This document shows positions 23,056 through 35,191 of a stretch of DNA of 64,000 nucleotides, in pieces. Source of the stretch: Orobanche coerulescens (lineage: Eukaryota > Streptophyta > Magnoliopsida > Lamiales > Orobanchaceae); the NCBI GenBank assembly GCA_033398695.1, contig CM065802.1:77920096-77984095 (forward strand), read 5' to 3'. The position numbers were made by a program, and so were the translations under genes. Under the pieces are notes generated by a model. It worked only from the letters and a program-made list of their open reading frames with translations, was not told where the DNA came from and did no database searches. Every line of letters starts with the position of its first letter. The stretch's first letter is position 1.

Positions 23056-25631
23056 TTACCAGCTCAGATCAATCCCTAAGTCGGTGAGATCGAGGATCGG
23101 CAGGGAGAAGTCCGGCCGCAATGGGTGCTCAAGTACATAGGATTTGAAGGTTTCCATCATAGGGCCGACCTCGAGCCCTACCTTCTTGGCAGCACGGATA
23201 GCGTCGGCGTAAGCCACATAGTAGGCGAACTCGCCAACGTACCCCACATTAAGGTAGGGATCGGTCTCGATCGCCTTTAATTGCTCCTTCAGCCCCGCAG
23301 TCGTCTTGTCAGCATCCGCAAGCTCGGCTACCTTACCGGCCAGTTCCCCTTTCGTCTTCTCCAGCTCGCTGTTGAGCCAATCCACTGTCGCCCTCAGCCC
23401 AGCCACCTCCTCCTGCGAGGCCGCGTGCAACCGACGAGCATCTGTCATCTGGTCGCGGAACCGATCGGCCACCTCCCTGGACCGGCCAAGCTCTTCCTTC
23501 ATCCGGTCAAGGTCCTGTTTGGCTCGCTTGGCCGTCTCCAGGTACTCCTTCTCCATGGCCACTATCCGATTAGCGAAATCAGTATTCTGGTTCCGAGCGG
23601 CCTCAAGATCTTGATGGAGGCGAGCAGTAGAGGGTCGCCCCTCATAATCCTTAACGGCTTGGGCGGCTATCGTCGCCGCCTGGAGAGTCAGGGCGAGTGT
23701 CGCCTGCATGGCATCTCCAGACCGCCGACGAGCAATCACGTCGAGATCGGTCGTCCAAGCCTTAGGAAGAGAGTTGATGGCCTGGTAGACATAAAAGGGA
23801 ACGTCGAGGGACTGGCGCGGAGACTTGCTCGCCAAGAAATAAAGCACCATCGACGAGACGTCCGGATCGGCAAGACGGACCCTGCAACACAAACAAAAAG
23901 AAACAAGGGAGTTAGTATACATCCTACACAAATATCCTAACTCAGAAAGATCAAACCGGTCTTACCTGGTGACCAACTCGGGGTCGCGGCCGAAAAAGGG
24001 CTTGCCCCTCGGAGTCTCAGCTTCGGCGATCGCCATAGTTTTCAAGAAGGCTGCTGAGGGCCTAGACCCCTCCGCCATTGGAACAGCAGAGATAGGTGGC
24101 GCGGCAACCGGCGGCTCCAAAATGGATACCTCCGCATCAGCAGTCGGCAGGGGCTCCTTCGGCCTCCGCCTCTTGAGGTTGCGCTGGAGCTGCTCCTCCT
24201 CCTGAGCTTCCGGCTCGACGACCGGCACTATAGTAGGTCTCACCTCAGGGACGGGATGGGACGTCGTTGCAGGGGCACGACCCGTCTTCTTTCCCTGGTG
24301 GAGACGACCTAAAAGACCGGGGTTCGACATTGAGATCTCTCTCGGTGGCTCGGCGTAGCAGGAAAAATGGATCTCTGTCAACGAAGAAATTCAGCCAAGA
24401 TTAAACATCTCTTTTAATCAGACGATCGTCAAGAAAGGAAGAGGAAGTAAAAATTTTTTATACCTGGAACCTTCAGGTGGCGAGGGAAGCGAAACAATCG
24501 AGCTCCCAACCAATGATGTTCGTTGTTAACTGTGCGAACATCGAGGTAGGAGTCCGGCACACTGCGAATTTGCTCCCAGACGATCAAGAAATCAAAGGGG
24601 AGATCGTCGATCGCTGGAACAAGGGAGCCTGCAAAATAGAAACTAAATTAGATCAGTTCAAGAGGTATCCAAACAATGGGAGAGTTTAAACCCTTACTCG
24701 GATTCCTCTCCCATAAACTGGTGGGGATATCCAACTCTTCCTCTGTCTTATCGCTCGATGCCGACCTCCACGCTCCGCCGACCCAACACCATTTTGCCAG
24801 GTCGCTCTGAACCTTGTTCAGCACCCCAAGGACCACCCGACCCATGCGACCCTGAATATGGTATCCGCCGACCGATCCCTTCTGCGCAGTCAACTTGAAG
24901 AGATAGTTTATTTCCAGTGCAGTAGGTAGACGGAACAACCGATGACCGCCAAAAAGTGTCAGGGTGCTAATAATCTGCAGCCAGGCGTTCGGCGTCAACT
25001 GGAGCGGCGCCACATTCCAGGCGATCAGCAAATATGACATGGCAAATGGCAATGGGAACCACTAGCCGGCCTCCAGGATTGTTTTGTTGACAGCAACCAA
25101 ACCCTCGGGAGGTTGATCGGCACGTTCATTCTCTGAGGGCACATATAATGAGACATCGGAAGGGATATGCAATTTCGCCCTCCAACGACTCAAATCTTTC
25201 CTGGTCGCCGAACTCCGGATCTGACCGAGGGTCCATAGGGAGCGGTCCGCGGCCCGAAACGCCGTCCGCTTCACGAACTCATAGGGGTGGGCGGCAGAGT
25301 ATGCTCCGAAGTCGAACTGGGGATGTGGTCCGGCAATCCTCTCCATGAGCTTAGCGAACTCCAAAAAGGCCGGGCCAAACACGCTGTTCTGCTCCCAGTA
25401 CAGCCTCACCGCTTCGTCCTTATCCACCGGCGAGCCCTTCTGCCCCGCCGCCGATCTCGCCACATCGGCCTCGTTGAAGAGCTCTTCAACCTCCACGGGT
25501 GTGATTCCCGCACGGATGGCCTCGATGGCCGTCTCCATGTGAAGAACCGCGGAGGTCTCTTCCCAGGCAGGTGAAGTCACGGCGGCAGAAGAGCTACCGG
25601 CCTCATACACTTTGGATCCTCCTCCAGACAT
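23056..25631 (-). pseudogene. Gypsy A antisense accessory gene, four exons, 778 codons
   Basis: Exons on minus: 25631-24698, 24628-24464, 24374-23966, 23881-23056. Introns of 69, 89 and 84 bases are all GT-AG; donors read GTAAGG, GTATAA and GTAAGA, and acceptors end GCAG, ACAG and GCAG. Spliced length is 2,334 bases, so the frame is kept across all junctions. The start MSGGGSKVYEAG matches MSGGSKIFEAG in B. The first half is globular (LWTLGQIRSSATRKDL, FPLPFAMSYLLIAWN, LTLFGGHRLFRLP). A Pro-rich linker carries an Arg/Lys cluster, LKRRRPKE, a possible nuclear signal. The last exon encodes a coiled coil of about 150 residues, then a tail EHPLRPDFSLPIL. One TAG (25062-25064) breaks exon 1, and TAA at 23056 replaces a Tyr codon of B. 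It recalls the plant domain called 'putative gypsy type transposon'. Function unknown. Confidence 0.85.
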
Positions 25632-25773
25632 GTTTCGAAGAATAAAGGGGGAGAGAGAATTTCTGTTCTTACCTAGAGAGAAAGTCGGTCGGCACAAGAA
25701 TCTTCAAAGAAATTCGGCAGAGTCTCATCTAAAAGGCAAAGACGCATAAAGAGATAAACTGAAGTGACCCTAG

Positions 25774-25784
25774 CCCTTTTATAG
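25774..25784 (-). promoter_or_regulatory. TATA box of the gypsy A antisense gene
   Basis: CTATAAAAGGG on minus, about 145 bases upstream of the start codon, followed by CTAGGG. The B gene has CTATAAAAGG at 63833-63843, also followed by CTAGGG. Conservation between diverged copies argues for a working promoter separate from the LTR. Confidence 0.75.
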
Positions 25785-26144
25785 GCGAGTACAAGGACCT
25801 TTGTGCAAATAGGTGGAATCTCGGGGGCTGAATTGCAACCGTCGGGAGGGGGACACATTAAATACAACCCTCGAAACCCGCATACGTGTCGTTTCGAGGG
25901 CACGCCAGCCGATAGGTCTGAGAAAACCGTCGGACTCCCCCAACAGGAGCGCGACGCGTGTCCCTGGAACGTTTCGAGTGCCCGCCTCCACTTCCCGCTA
26001 TTTCCAAGCGCATAAGGAGATCGTCCGGATTCGAAATCAGATCGTCCAGGTGACGATCGTCCTTGTCATAAGCGGACGAGTCAATCGTCTAAAATAGGCG
26101 ATCGCCAACAGTGCCATCTCACCCCATGTTTTCAACATCAGAGC

Positions 26145-26159
26145 GAGCTGGGGGGCAAT
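26145..26159 (+). promoter_or_regulatory. Polypurine tract of gypsy A
   Basis: GAGCTGGGGGGCAAT directly before the 3' LTR, the expected primer site for plus-strand DNA synthesis. Confidence 0.75.
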
Positions 26160-27054
26160 TGTTGTGCGGCGATTAATACGCCTCGATGGCGATCGGCATA
26201 ATGATCAAGAGGTAGCCATAGAAGACACACGTTGGGCAAGCACCTAGCGGTCGACGTCCAAGGCGATCGTCTATTGGCATCTGGAGATCGCCTATAATGT
26301 CTGACTGTAGACGATCGTTCTGTGCCACGTAGGAATCCGACACCCGTCAGAGTCTTCGAAGATCGAATCTCGGACGAAGACCCACGTGCAGATCCGCAAA
26401 AGGCGCCACAAGATAAGGCCTTTTGACCCCAGCCTGTCACCACCTTCACACCTACCGACAGGCCCGCCGAAAGGTACAAAGTGGGTCCTCCCCAGACAGC
26501 GACTCAGGACGCGTGCTGACTTCTTATTAGCTCGCTCATCTGGCTGCCAGTAGCAGCCTCGGACTTTAAGGAAACATTCTCACGTGATGGGACGATCGCC
26601 CACCTTATTCTAATATATAAAACGGCGGTCGCCCGCGATCGCCGGGGAGGACCTAGCAACCTCTTCTACTATAAATAGTAGGCCCCCAACGGTGGACTGA
26701 CTAGACGAATACATACACATACATAGATAAATCCATTGATAGTGAAACTCATTCACATATACAGAACATCAAAAGCAAGAGCTTACAGAGCACCATATCT
26801 GGTTCTTCCGGCAATCTTCACGCTCTATAGCTAAGATAACTAGAGTCTTTACACTCATTGTAATAGATTCTAATATTAATATTTGTACTCCAAAGTATTC
26901 ATATTAATAACATCTCGCGAGAGCATTCAAGCCCGGGACTAACAACCCCGGCAAATCTTGTGTTATTTACTTTCACACAGAAGTGTTCTCGCATTTGTTT
27001 GTTACTCGACCATTCCAGCAATATCATCTCCGGATAATATTTTGGGTAACAACA
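26160..27054 (+). repeat. 3' LTR of gypsy A
   Basis: 895 bp, same ends as the 5' LTR, followed by the TGATA target duplication at 27055-27059. Most differences from the 5' LTR are C/T or G/A changes, many at CG sites. Confidence 0.95.
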
Positions 27055-27659
27055 TGATACACTCTATTTTCTTACTTGAAAATCAATTTACTAAAGGAGT
27101 GGTTGATAAAACTCTTTTCTATAAACATCATGGAAATGATATCATACTAGTACAAATCTATGTTGATGACATAATTTTTGGGTCTACAAATGAAAAGATG
27201 TGCAAGAAATTTTCTAAGCTAATGAAAAAAAAGTATGAGATGAGCATGATGGAGAACTATCATTCTTTCTTGGTCTTCAAAACCAAAAATATGATGGTAT
27301 ATTCATCTGTCAAGCTAAGTACATTAAGGAACAACTAAAGAAGTTTGACTTGGAGGACTTTTCTCCAGCACACACTCCCATCTCTACAACAACCAAGCTA
27401 GATGTAGATTCCAAGGGAAAGAAAGTTGACTCAAAGATCTACAGAGGCATGGTTGGATCTCTACTCTACTCAACAACTAGCAAACATGATATTATATATG
27501 CAACCTGTATTTTTGACATATTTCAAGGTGATCCGAAAGAGTCATACTTGATTGCTATCAAAACAATTCTTAGGTATCTAAAGGGCACACCAAATTTAGG
27601 CCTTTGGTATCCTATGGATTTAGGATTTGACTTAATTGGATACTTAGATTCAGACTATG
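27055..27659 (+). pseudogene. Element C pol, part 2 (RT palm and thumb)
   Basis: RT resumes straight after the TGATA duplication. It contains GVVDKTLFYKH, the catalytic YVDD at 27159-27170, FGSTNEKMCKKFSKLM and, after a frameshift near 27338, the SLLYSTTSKHDI and LKGTPNLGLWYP stretches leading to RNase H (GYLDSDY). It is cut at 27659 by element D. Confidence 0.9.
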
Positions 27660-28819
27660 TTTTGGGATAACAAATACCCTGTATCAAAAAAGCCGGGATA
27701 ATCAATCCCTGTATCGAATAGTGTTGATAAGAGGTTTTGACATATATGTCAATCCTCAATATAGTAAGAAAACTGTATCGATAAGTTGAAGTGTCAACCT
27801 GTATCGAAGGCCTGTCTCGAATCCAGCATATAGTGGAACCTTTCAGTACAACAAAGAAGTCTTATAAAGACCAAGTATGGAAACTATCTCGAATCACCAA
27901 TAAAGTGATCTTCCATACAGCTCTCAACAGGATAAAGAAGGAATCTTCAGAAGTCAAGTCCCGTTGATAAAGAAGTATTTAAATACTAAAGGATAAAGTA
28001 TTTAAATACTGTCAGTCAACAGATCTTCAAATCCCGCTAAATCCGGATCGTGCTTTTCATCCCGTTGGAATGGAATCTTGCTCAACGGATTTATCTCAAC
28101 GGATATATTTTCCAGAAGACTATATATATCTCATCAAGGCGTTGAAGATCAGTTACCAAAATTATCAAGCTATCAAAGTTATTATCAGAGCAAAACATAT
28201 CTCCAAAGCTTACTGCTACTCAGATCTAAGAGATATACAGTGCTCATCATCTTGAACAACACTTCATCAGCTAGAAGCTCTTAAAGTCAAAGTTGTTGTT
28301 CATACCCTGTTCTATCCTTTCAACAAATCCAGATCAGCCCTGTGTGGACTAAGTAATCGTTGCTATTCCAGAACTGTGTGTGAAGGATTTGCATCGAAGA
28401 AGACGAAGCTTCAGAACTGTGTGTGAAGAAGCAAGTCAAAGCATTAGCTCAAACCAATCTGTGTGAACGGTTGAAGCTAAGATCTTTATATCAATCTTTG
28501 TGAACGATATATTGATTATGTGTTGTTATAATTACGTAGTTGTGTACGTAGTAATTATAATAAACTTTTTACTCCTGTGTGGAGGACTAGTGGACGTAGA
28601 GGGGTTTACCTCGAACCACTTTAAATATTGTGTTATTTACCTTCTACCTTACTTGTTTTAATTACTGTGATTATTTAAGTATACACTGCACATCAAGTTG
28701 TTGTATCCACATCAACTTACTGTATTTAAGACTTCTGCTACGCACTCAGATTTAAAATCAATACAACTTGTTGTTTAAACTACTTCCCAAGCTGTATCCA
28801 GTATACTTAGTGGCCAACA
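27660..28819 (+). repeat. 5' LTR of element D
   Basis: Ends GGCCAACA. Repeats CTGTATCGA and variants in the first 300 bases and CTGTGTG six times between 28340 and 28580. A long TATA run, TATATATATC, is near 28121 and AATAAACT near 28558 is a possible polyadenylation signal. Confidence 0.93.
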
Positions 28820-28821
28820 AG

Positions 28822-28833
28822 TGGTATCAGAGC
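28822..28833 (+). promoter_or_regulatory. Primer binding site of element D
   Basis: TGGTATCAGAGC, two bases after the 5' LTR, complementary to initiator Met tRNA. Confidence 0.93.
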
Positions 28834-28928
28834 GGTTGATTCTAAAAAGAATCAGTCGTATTTTTAACCGAATCAGATCCAAAATCACTTACTCTTTAAA
28901 ACAGTCTCTTTCATTTCTTTATTTTAAC

Positions 28929-31201
28929 ATGGATACATCTATGATCAACAAAGTGCCTATGTTCTCTATTAACGAATTTGATGATTGAAGAATTAGGATG
29001 GAGGCTCATCTTGCAGCAATGCACGAAGAGATGATTTTTGTTATTCAGGATGGCCCTATCAAGATCATGAAGGTAAAAACAGCCGCAAGGATTGAAGGCC
29101 AAGCCCATGCTGAGATGCTCGAGAAGGAACGCGAGCAATGGACCACAGATGAAAGAAAGCGAGCCAACCTCGATAATGTGGCTAAGAACGCATTATTTGT
29201 CACTATTGACAAAGGCAGGTTCTCGAAGGTAAAGAGCTGTAAATCAGCCAAGGAAATCTGGGATAAACTCAAGATGATTTGTGAGGGAACTGAGCTCTCA
29301 AAAGAAAACAAAATTTCAAAACTGACTCAGCAATTTGAATCTTTTGAAATAAAACCAACTGAGACACTTGAGGAACTTGACCTCAGATTCACTGGTATTG
29401 TTGGTGAACTTGAAGCTTTGGGAAAAATTTATACCCAAAAGGAGAAGAACTTAAAAATTTTCAGATCTCTCCCTGCCCGATGGGACATTAAGACCACAGC
29501 TATGCGTGTATCTTGCAATCTTAATGAAATATCTACATTTGATCTCTTCTCTGACCTCAAAGCTTTTGAGTATGATATTGACAGAAGAGAGAAAGCTGAA
29601 GAATCTCCTTCAAAGGTCACAGCACTAGCCGCTGTATCGAATCGTCGACACAGCATGCCCAGCTCATCGAAGCCTAGTCACAAGAATGCTGACAGTGATG
29701 ACGACATCCTCTCTCAAGATGAAATGGCGCTTCTCATGCACAAATTCAAAAAGTTCATCAAGCAGTCTGGAAAGACTCCCTACAGGCCCAAACCTGTCCA
29801 CAAGGTAAGTACCGAAACTTCATCCGGTGATGCTAACCTGTGCTATAATTGCAGGAAACCAGGGCATTATGCAAATAGATGTCCTCATCCCAAAGTTCAA
29901 AGGTTGCCGGAGGCCGAGCAATAAGAGAGAGATGAAAGAAGACGTGCTTGGAAAAACAAGCTCAAGGCCCTGATTGGAGAGTCAGAAGCCTCCCCCACAC
30001 CATCCAAATCAGAAGAATGTCTTCAGGTCACTGAAAGTGATTCATCTGACGATGAGTTCGATGATAAAGCGTATATGTGCTTTATGGCCAAAGACATTCC
30101 TGAAGGTGAAGATAGCGATGATGAGGTAAATTCAACCTCAGCTATTCCATCAAATGCATCTCATACTTTTGAAAACATGATGAATGAGTTTAAAAACATT
30201 CAAAAGGCCCATGAGACATTGAAAAATGAGAATATACAGCTCCAACTGTCTAACCTAGAGCTGAAAGATGAAAATGACTTGCTGAAGATAAATTATGAAA
30301 ATATGTCTCTTGACTGTGAAACCAGCAAAGTCGATTTTGAAAAACTCATGGAGAGCAATCATCAACTTGCTCATGAACTAAGTGAGGTTAAAACTCACAA
30401 CGAGAGCAAGACAAATGATTTGGTTCTACTTCAAGCCAAAGTCACAACTCTCGAAAAACGAGAAATTGAACTTCAGACCACTCTGAAGTCGTTCGAGAAA
30501 TCCTCCAAAAGAATGGAAGAAATTCTGAGCACTGGGCAACATGCTCATGATAAAAGTGGCTTAGAATATAGCTCATGTTCAAACAAATGGAAAACTAGTA
30601 CAGTGTTCGTCAAGAGTGTGGAACACATTCCTGTTTCGAAAGAAACTTCGAGTCCAGTGAAGGAACCTGTTGCACAACAAAGAAAGGTCGCTATTCCGCC
30701 CCGCAATCCTATTCCGCAATGGAACCATCACCATTCGGACACGAAAGGCGCACTCAACAAAGATGCTCCCGAGCATATCAACAGCCAACAATTGCTCGGA
30801 AGGAAGGTCAGATCCAAATACCAAAGGCCCGCACGGCAAGACTATCATTACAAAGACGTCGAGGTATCGATACAGAGCCCCGTTATTCCTCGAGACAGCA
30901 GTGTCCTCGGTATCAACAACAAGATTGAGAATCCAACCGGAGACCTGAAGGCAAGTCATAGGCCAAAGAAAATGGCTCCACCTCCAAGACAAAGACTGCA
31001 TCGATTAATAATAATAACCCTGAATTTTTCATGCATAATAATTATCATGGTTATAGCGACTATGGTTATGCCCCACGTAGATATCGCAACACTGTACCGA
31101 GTGTAACCTACAGTAAACCAATTGCTGCCAGGAAAACTTGGGTACCTAGAGGAACTAACAATCATGGACCCAAAAATCAAAGGGGACCTAAATCTACTTA
31201 A
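28929..31201 (+). pseudogene. Element D gag, about 757 codons
   Basis: Starts at ATG 28929 (MDTSMINKVPMFSINEFDD), then TGA at 28986 in place of the Trp that follows in related gags. The capsid part runs 28998-29924 with IWDKLKMICEGTE and a zinc knuckle CYNCRKPGHYANRC (about 29842-29883). TAA at 29922 is followed by the same frame at 30075, an acidic then Glu/Lys-rich coiled-coil hinge. A frameshift near 31000 leads to an Asn/Tyr-rich end that closes with KST and TAA at 31199-31201, just before protease. Length is well above simple copia gags and typical of Sireviruses. Confidence 0.88.
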
Positions 31202-34200
31202 TCTCTTTGCATACAGGACATCCTAGAGGAGGACACCTGGTACTTCGATAGTGGATGCTCTCGGCACATGACCGGAGATAGAAGCAAGCTATCAGATTTT
31301 GTAGATGGTCGCGGTCCAAAAGTTCGTTTCGGTGATAAATCTAAAGGAAGAACAAGAGGGAAAGGAAACCTACTTGTCGGAAAATTCAAAGTCACTGATG
31401 TTGCATAGGCTTACAGTACAATCTACTTAGCATTAGCCAGTTCTGTGATAAACAGTTCTCAGTGAAATTCTATATAGATTGCTGTAGAGTCAAGAATATC
31501 TAGACCAAAGAAGTTGTGCTCACAGGAAGTAGATCAGGTAACATGTATATTGCTGACTGGAAGCCTATGAGCTCCTCAATTCCATGCTTTGTTGCCAAAG
31601 GCACTGCAGATCTTAGCTGGTTATGGCGCAAGAGGATGTCTCACATCAACTTCAAGATGATCAACAAGCTCTCAAGACAGGGAATGGTAAGAGGATTGCT
31701 AAATGTATCATTCAAGAAGGACAGTGTCTGCGGACCATGTCAGAAAGGCAAGCAAATCAAGTCAACCCTGAAGAGCAAATCCTACCTTTCAACCCAAAGA
31801 GTGTTGGAAATGCTACATATGGATCTCTACGGTCCTGTAGACCCAGTAAGTTTGGGAGGTAAGAAATACTGTCTTGTTGTTGTTGATGATTACTCCAGGT
31901 ATGCTTGGACAATTTTCCTAAGCAAGAAGAAGGAAACAACATCAAAGCTGCCCGAGCTCCTGAGAAAGTTGCAAAATGAAAAGGCATTGAGTATCGTGTC
32001 CATTCGTTCCGACAAACATACAGAATTTACTAACCGCTTTATAGAGCAATACTGTTCAGAAAATGGGATACAGCACGAATACTCAGCTGCCCGTACACCT
32101 CAACAAAATGATGTTGCCGAGCGAAAGAATAGGACGTTGAAAGAAGAAACAAGGACAATGATCGCCGCAAGCAAGTTGCCACAGCGTTTATGGGGTGAAG
32201 CAACCAATACAACATGCTACACTCAAAACCACTGTATCGTCAACAAGCACCACAACAAAACAGCATATGAGGTATGGAACAACAAAACTCCGTTAGTTTC
32301 ATATTTTCACATTTTTGGATGCAGGTGTTATGTGTTGAATAATGGGAAGGATCAACTTAGAAACTTTGATGAGAAATCAGATGAAGGAATATTTGTAGGA
32401 TACTCCTCCATCAGCAAAGCCTACAGGATCTTTAATAAAATGAAGCTGACGATCGAGGAATCAGTTCATGTAGTGTTCGACGAACCTCACCATGACCCTA
32501 CAGGAGTAGATGATATTACTTAGAACATCCAACATCTCTCTATCTTGGATTCTCCAACTCCCATAGAACCTGTTGTTGACCTAGAAATCAACCCCGCAGC
32601 TGTAAGAATCGACGTAGATGAAGTCGACGCTGCATGTCAAGTCGTATTTACGTAAACTCGTCTGATACAAGACAGACCCTGAATTATAACCCGACCGAAG
32701 ATGGTTGAGAGATCACCCACAAGAGCTGATCATTGGAAACATAGATGCTGGTGTTTCTACCCGTAGAAGAATACAGAGTACACAAGGAAATGTACTTTGT
32801 GCACAAGAAGAACTAGATACTAAGATATCACCATTCCCTGAATGAAATATCAATCCGAGCTTAGAAGACTCAACATGTGCATTATCGCTGTATTCTTAGC
32901 CCAGTCCGAACCTGTTTCGACCATAGACGCTCTTAATAATTCTCATTGGATAACGTTTATGGAAGAAGAGCTTAACGGTTTTGAAAGAAACAATGTATGG
33001 TATCTTGTATCCAGACCTACACATTAATCGGTTATAGGAACCAAATGGGTATTTCGAAACAAAAAGGATCGAAATGGACTTATTATAAGGAACAAATCAA
33101 GGCTAGTCGCACAAGGCTATAGCCAGGAAGAAGGCATAGACTATGATGAAACCTTCGCCCCTGTATCCAGACTAGAAGCCATTAGGATATTCTTAGCCTT
33201 TGCCGCCCATAAAAGCTTTATTGTATACCAAATGGACGTCAAGAGTGCATTCCTAAATGTAGACCTTGCCGAAGAAGTTTATGTCGAAAAACCACCAGGG
33301 TTTGCCAACACAGACGGCATCGACCTAGTATACAGGCTAAGGAAAGCCCCTAGAGCCTGGTATGATACCCTGTCCCAATATCTAACCGACAATGGATTTG
33401 AGAAAGGTGCTGTGGACAAGACATTGTTCAAAATACAGGAAGGTGATGACCTTCTAATGGTGCAAATTTATGTAGATGATATAATTTTTGATTCAACTAA
33501 CCTTGCTTTGTGTCAAAGGTTCTCTCATCTCATGCAAAGTAAATTTGAAATGAGTATGATGGGAGAACTTAGTTATTTCCTAGGTTTGCAGGTAAAGCAG
33601 TTGCCTACAGGTATTTTCATCAACCAGGAAAAATACAGCAAGGAGCTTCTCAACAAATTTGGAATGAACACTTCCAAATCATCGTCAACCCCCATGAGCA
33701 CTTCCGTGCAAATTAGTGCTGATGAAGCCGGAAAGCCGTTTGACCAATCACTCTACAGGAAGCTCATTGGTTCGCTCCTGTACCTAACGGCTAGCAGGCC
33801 CAATATCCAGTTTGCTATTGGAGTGTGTGCGAGATATCAAGTAGCACCTAAGGAATCACACTTCAATACAGCTAAACGAATCCTGAAGTACATTAAAGGA
33901 ACAGTCGATGTAGGACTATGGTATCCTAAAGAAGGCGGATTCGATTTAGTTGGATACAGAGACTCGGATCTCAGAGGCTGCAAGCTAGATAGGAAGAGTA
34001 CAAGTGGAACTTGTCACTTTCTTGGACCTAGACTCGTTTCTTGGTTAAGTAAGAAGCAATTGGCTAACTCACTTTCCAAGGCTGAATCAGAATATTATGC
34101 TGCTGGTAGTTGCTGTATGCAGATCCTTTAGATGCAGCAGCGGTTGTCAGATTATGGGATTGAAGCCAGAGAGACGCCAATCATGTGTGATAGCACGAGT

Positions 34201-34419
34201 GCAATTGCAATAACACACAATCCTGTCCTGCACTCGCGCACTAAGCATATCAACATGAAGCATCATTTCATAAGGAATCATGTCGAGAACAAGGATGTTC
34301 GCCTTGAAAAGGTTCATACAGACATTCAGTTGGCCGACATCTTCACCAAGCCTCTCGACACAGCCAGATTCAACATGCTTAGACAAGAATTGGGAATGCT
34401 ACAGCCTGACTCCATGTAA
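31202..34419 (+). pseudogene. Element D pol (protease, integrase, RT, RNase H)
   Basis: The protease core is WYFDSGCSRHMTGDRSKL (about 31240). A frameshift follows near 31408. Integrase is open at 31516-32523: His-Cys region LSWLWRKRMSHIN and CGPCQKGKQ, catalytic residues in HMDLYGPV, IRSDKHTEF and NDVAERKN. A stop at 32521 and a broken hinge follow. RT: NGFERNNVWYLV, stop at 33025, then [10 protein letters not shown] and YVDD at 33469-33480. RNase [19 protein letters not shown] and [14 protein letters not shown] at 34129 in place of a Trp, then the final part to MLQPDSM at 34419. Few lesions for its size, so a fairly young copy. Confidence 0.93.
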
Positions 34420-35191
34420 GTAATTTACTTTTTTTACTCAACAATTGAGGGAGAATGCTGTAAGACCCAAGAATACAGTATCCACCATTAATTATTTGTA
34501 CACTCAGAGCCTTCAATACAGCACTATAGTGAACAAAGACATATGAATTATCCTACAGCTGATGTGTGCAATAATTAAGGGGGAATACAGTATGACCCAT
34601 GAATACAGCATTAATCCAAAAGTTGTTGTATGGAGTTAAAACCTATATGTACCTTTTAAGGGGGAACGCTGTATTGTCGCGGATACAGCACATACAATAG
34701 GATTTCGATTCAGTATATATTATAATATTTCATTTTAAAAATGATTTTTGTCCATGTGCCCTGTTTTTATGTCAAACGTCATTTACATTAAATGCCTTAC
34801 ACGACATCTGGACAACTGAATCTCAAAAGCCGCGATGTTTTCAAATTGTTTAATGTTTTAAAACCGCCGTTTCAGGCATTTAGCGTATCAACAAATATCA
34901 GAAGTGGGACCCGCTCATATTTTAACATTTTAATGGATAAGTGTACCAGTTACACTCAGTCCGTCTTGACCATTGATTTCAAAAACCGGTTCCCATCCCT
35001 TAAAATCTGACCATTCGTACTCTGCAAAACCCTACTTCGTCGCCCACTATAAAAGGACTGATACTGCCATTAGAGACTCTTTACGCTTTCTGCAAATTTA
35101 AGAATTCTCAAGCAAATACAGCCTACATAGTTTTCTGCATTTTACTGCAAATTTCGTGTATTCTCTTTCACATTTTCTTGAACAATCATCA
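34420..35191 (+). repeat. Pol-ORF3 spacer of D with three extra polypurine tracts
   Basis: Non-coding. It holds three near-identical purine runs ending in AAGGGGGAA or similar (34445-34458, 34573-34586, 34664-34677), each followed by the CTGTA/TACAG words that also fill the LTR. The tract actually next to the 3' LTR (38765-38778) has the same form. Repeated internal polypurine tracts have been described for Sireviruses. The right end carries a TATA box for the third ORF. Confidence 0.75.
35047..35056 (+). promoter_or_regulatory. Internal TATA box upstream of D ORF3
   Basis: CTATAAAAGG, 136 bases before the ORF3 start codon at 35192, after a CCCTACTTCGTCGCCCA stretch. The core is the same as in the antisense genes of A and B. 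It would allow ORF3 to be transcribed separately from gag-pol. Confidence 0.6.

Larger units (their letters stand above)
15948..27054 (+). mobile_element. Gypsy element A (Tat-like), complete, 11.1 kb, inserted in C
   Basis: Two 895-bp LTRs bound the element, flanked by TGATA at 15943-15947 and 27055-27059. Removing the element and one TGATA restores the RT frame of C. Inside are, in sense, a gag with a 1-kb deletion and a pol with RT, two RNase H domains and integrase. In antisense, before the 3' LTR, lies a four-exon gene. By eye the LTRs differ at about 40 of 895 positions. A second RNase H of the archaeal type marks the Tat lineage. Confidence 0.95.

Noticed and set aside
23281..23940. 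Plus-strand frame of 219 codons opposite exon 4 of the antisense gene
   Set aside because: The minus strand has the coiled-coil pattern, splice sites and homologue in B; the plus frame is its shadow.
25665..25690. GTAAGA-like donor in the leader of the antisense gene as a 5' UTR intron
   Set aside because: Conserved in A and B, but only about 40 bases remain before the start codon with no acceptor, too short for an intron.
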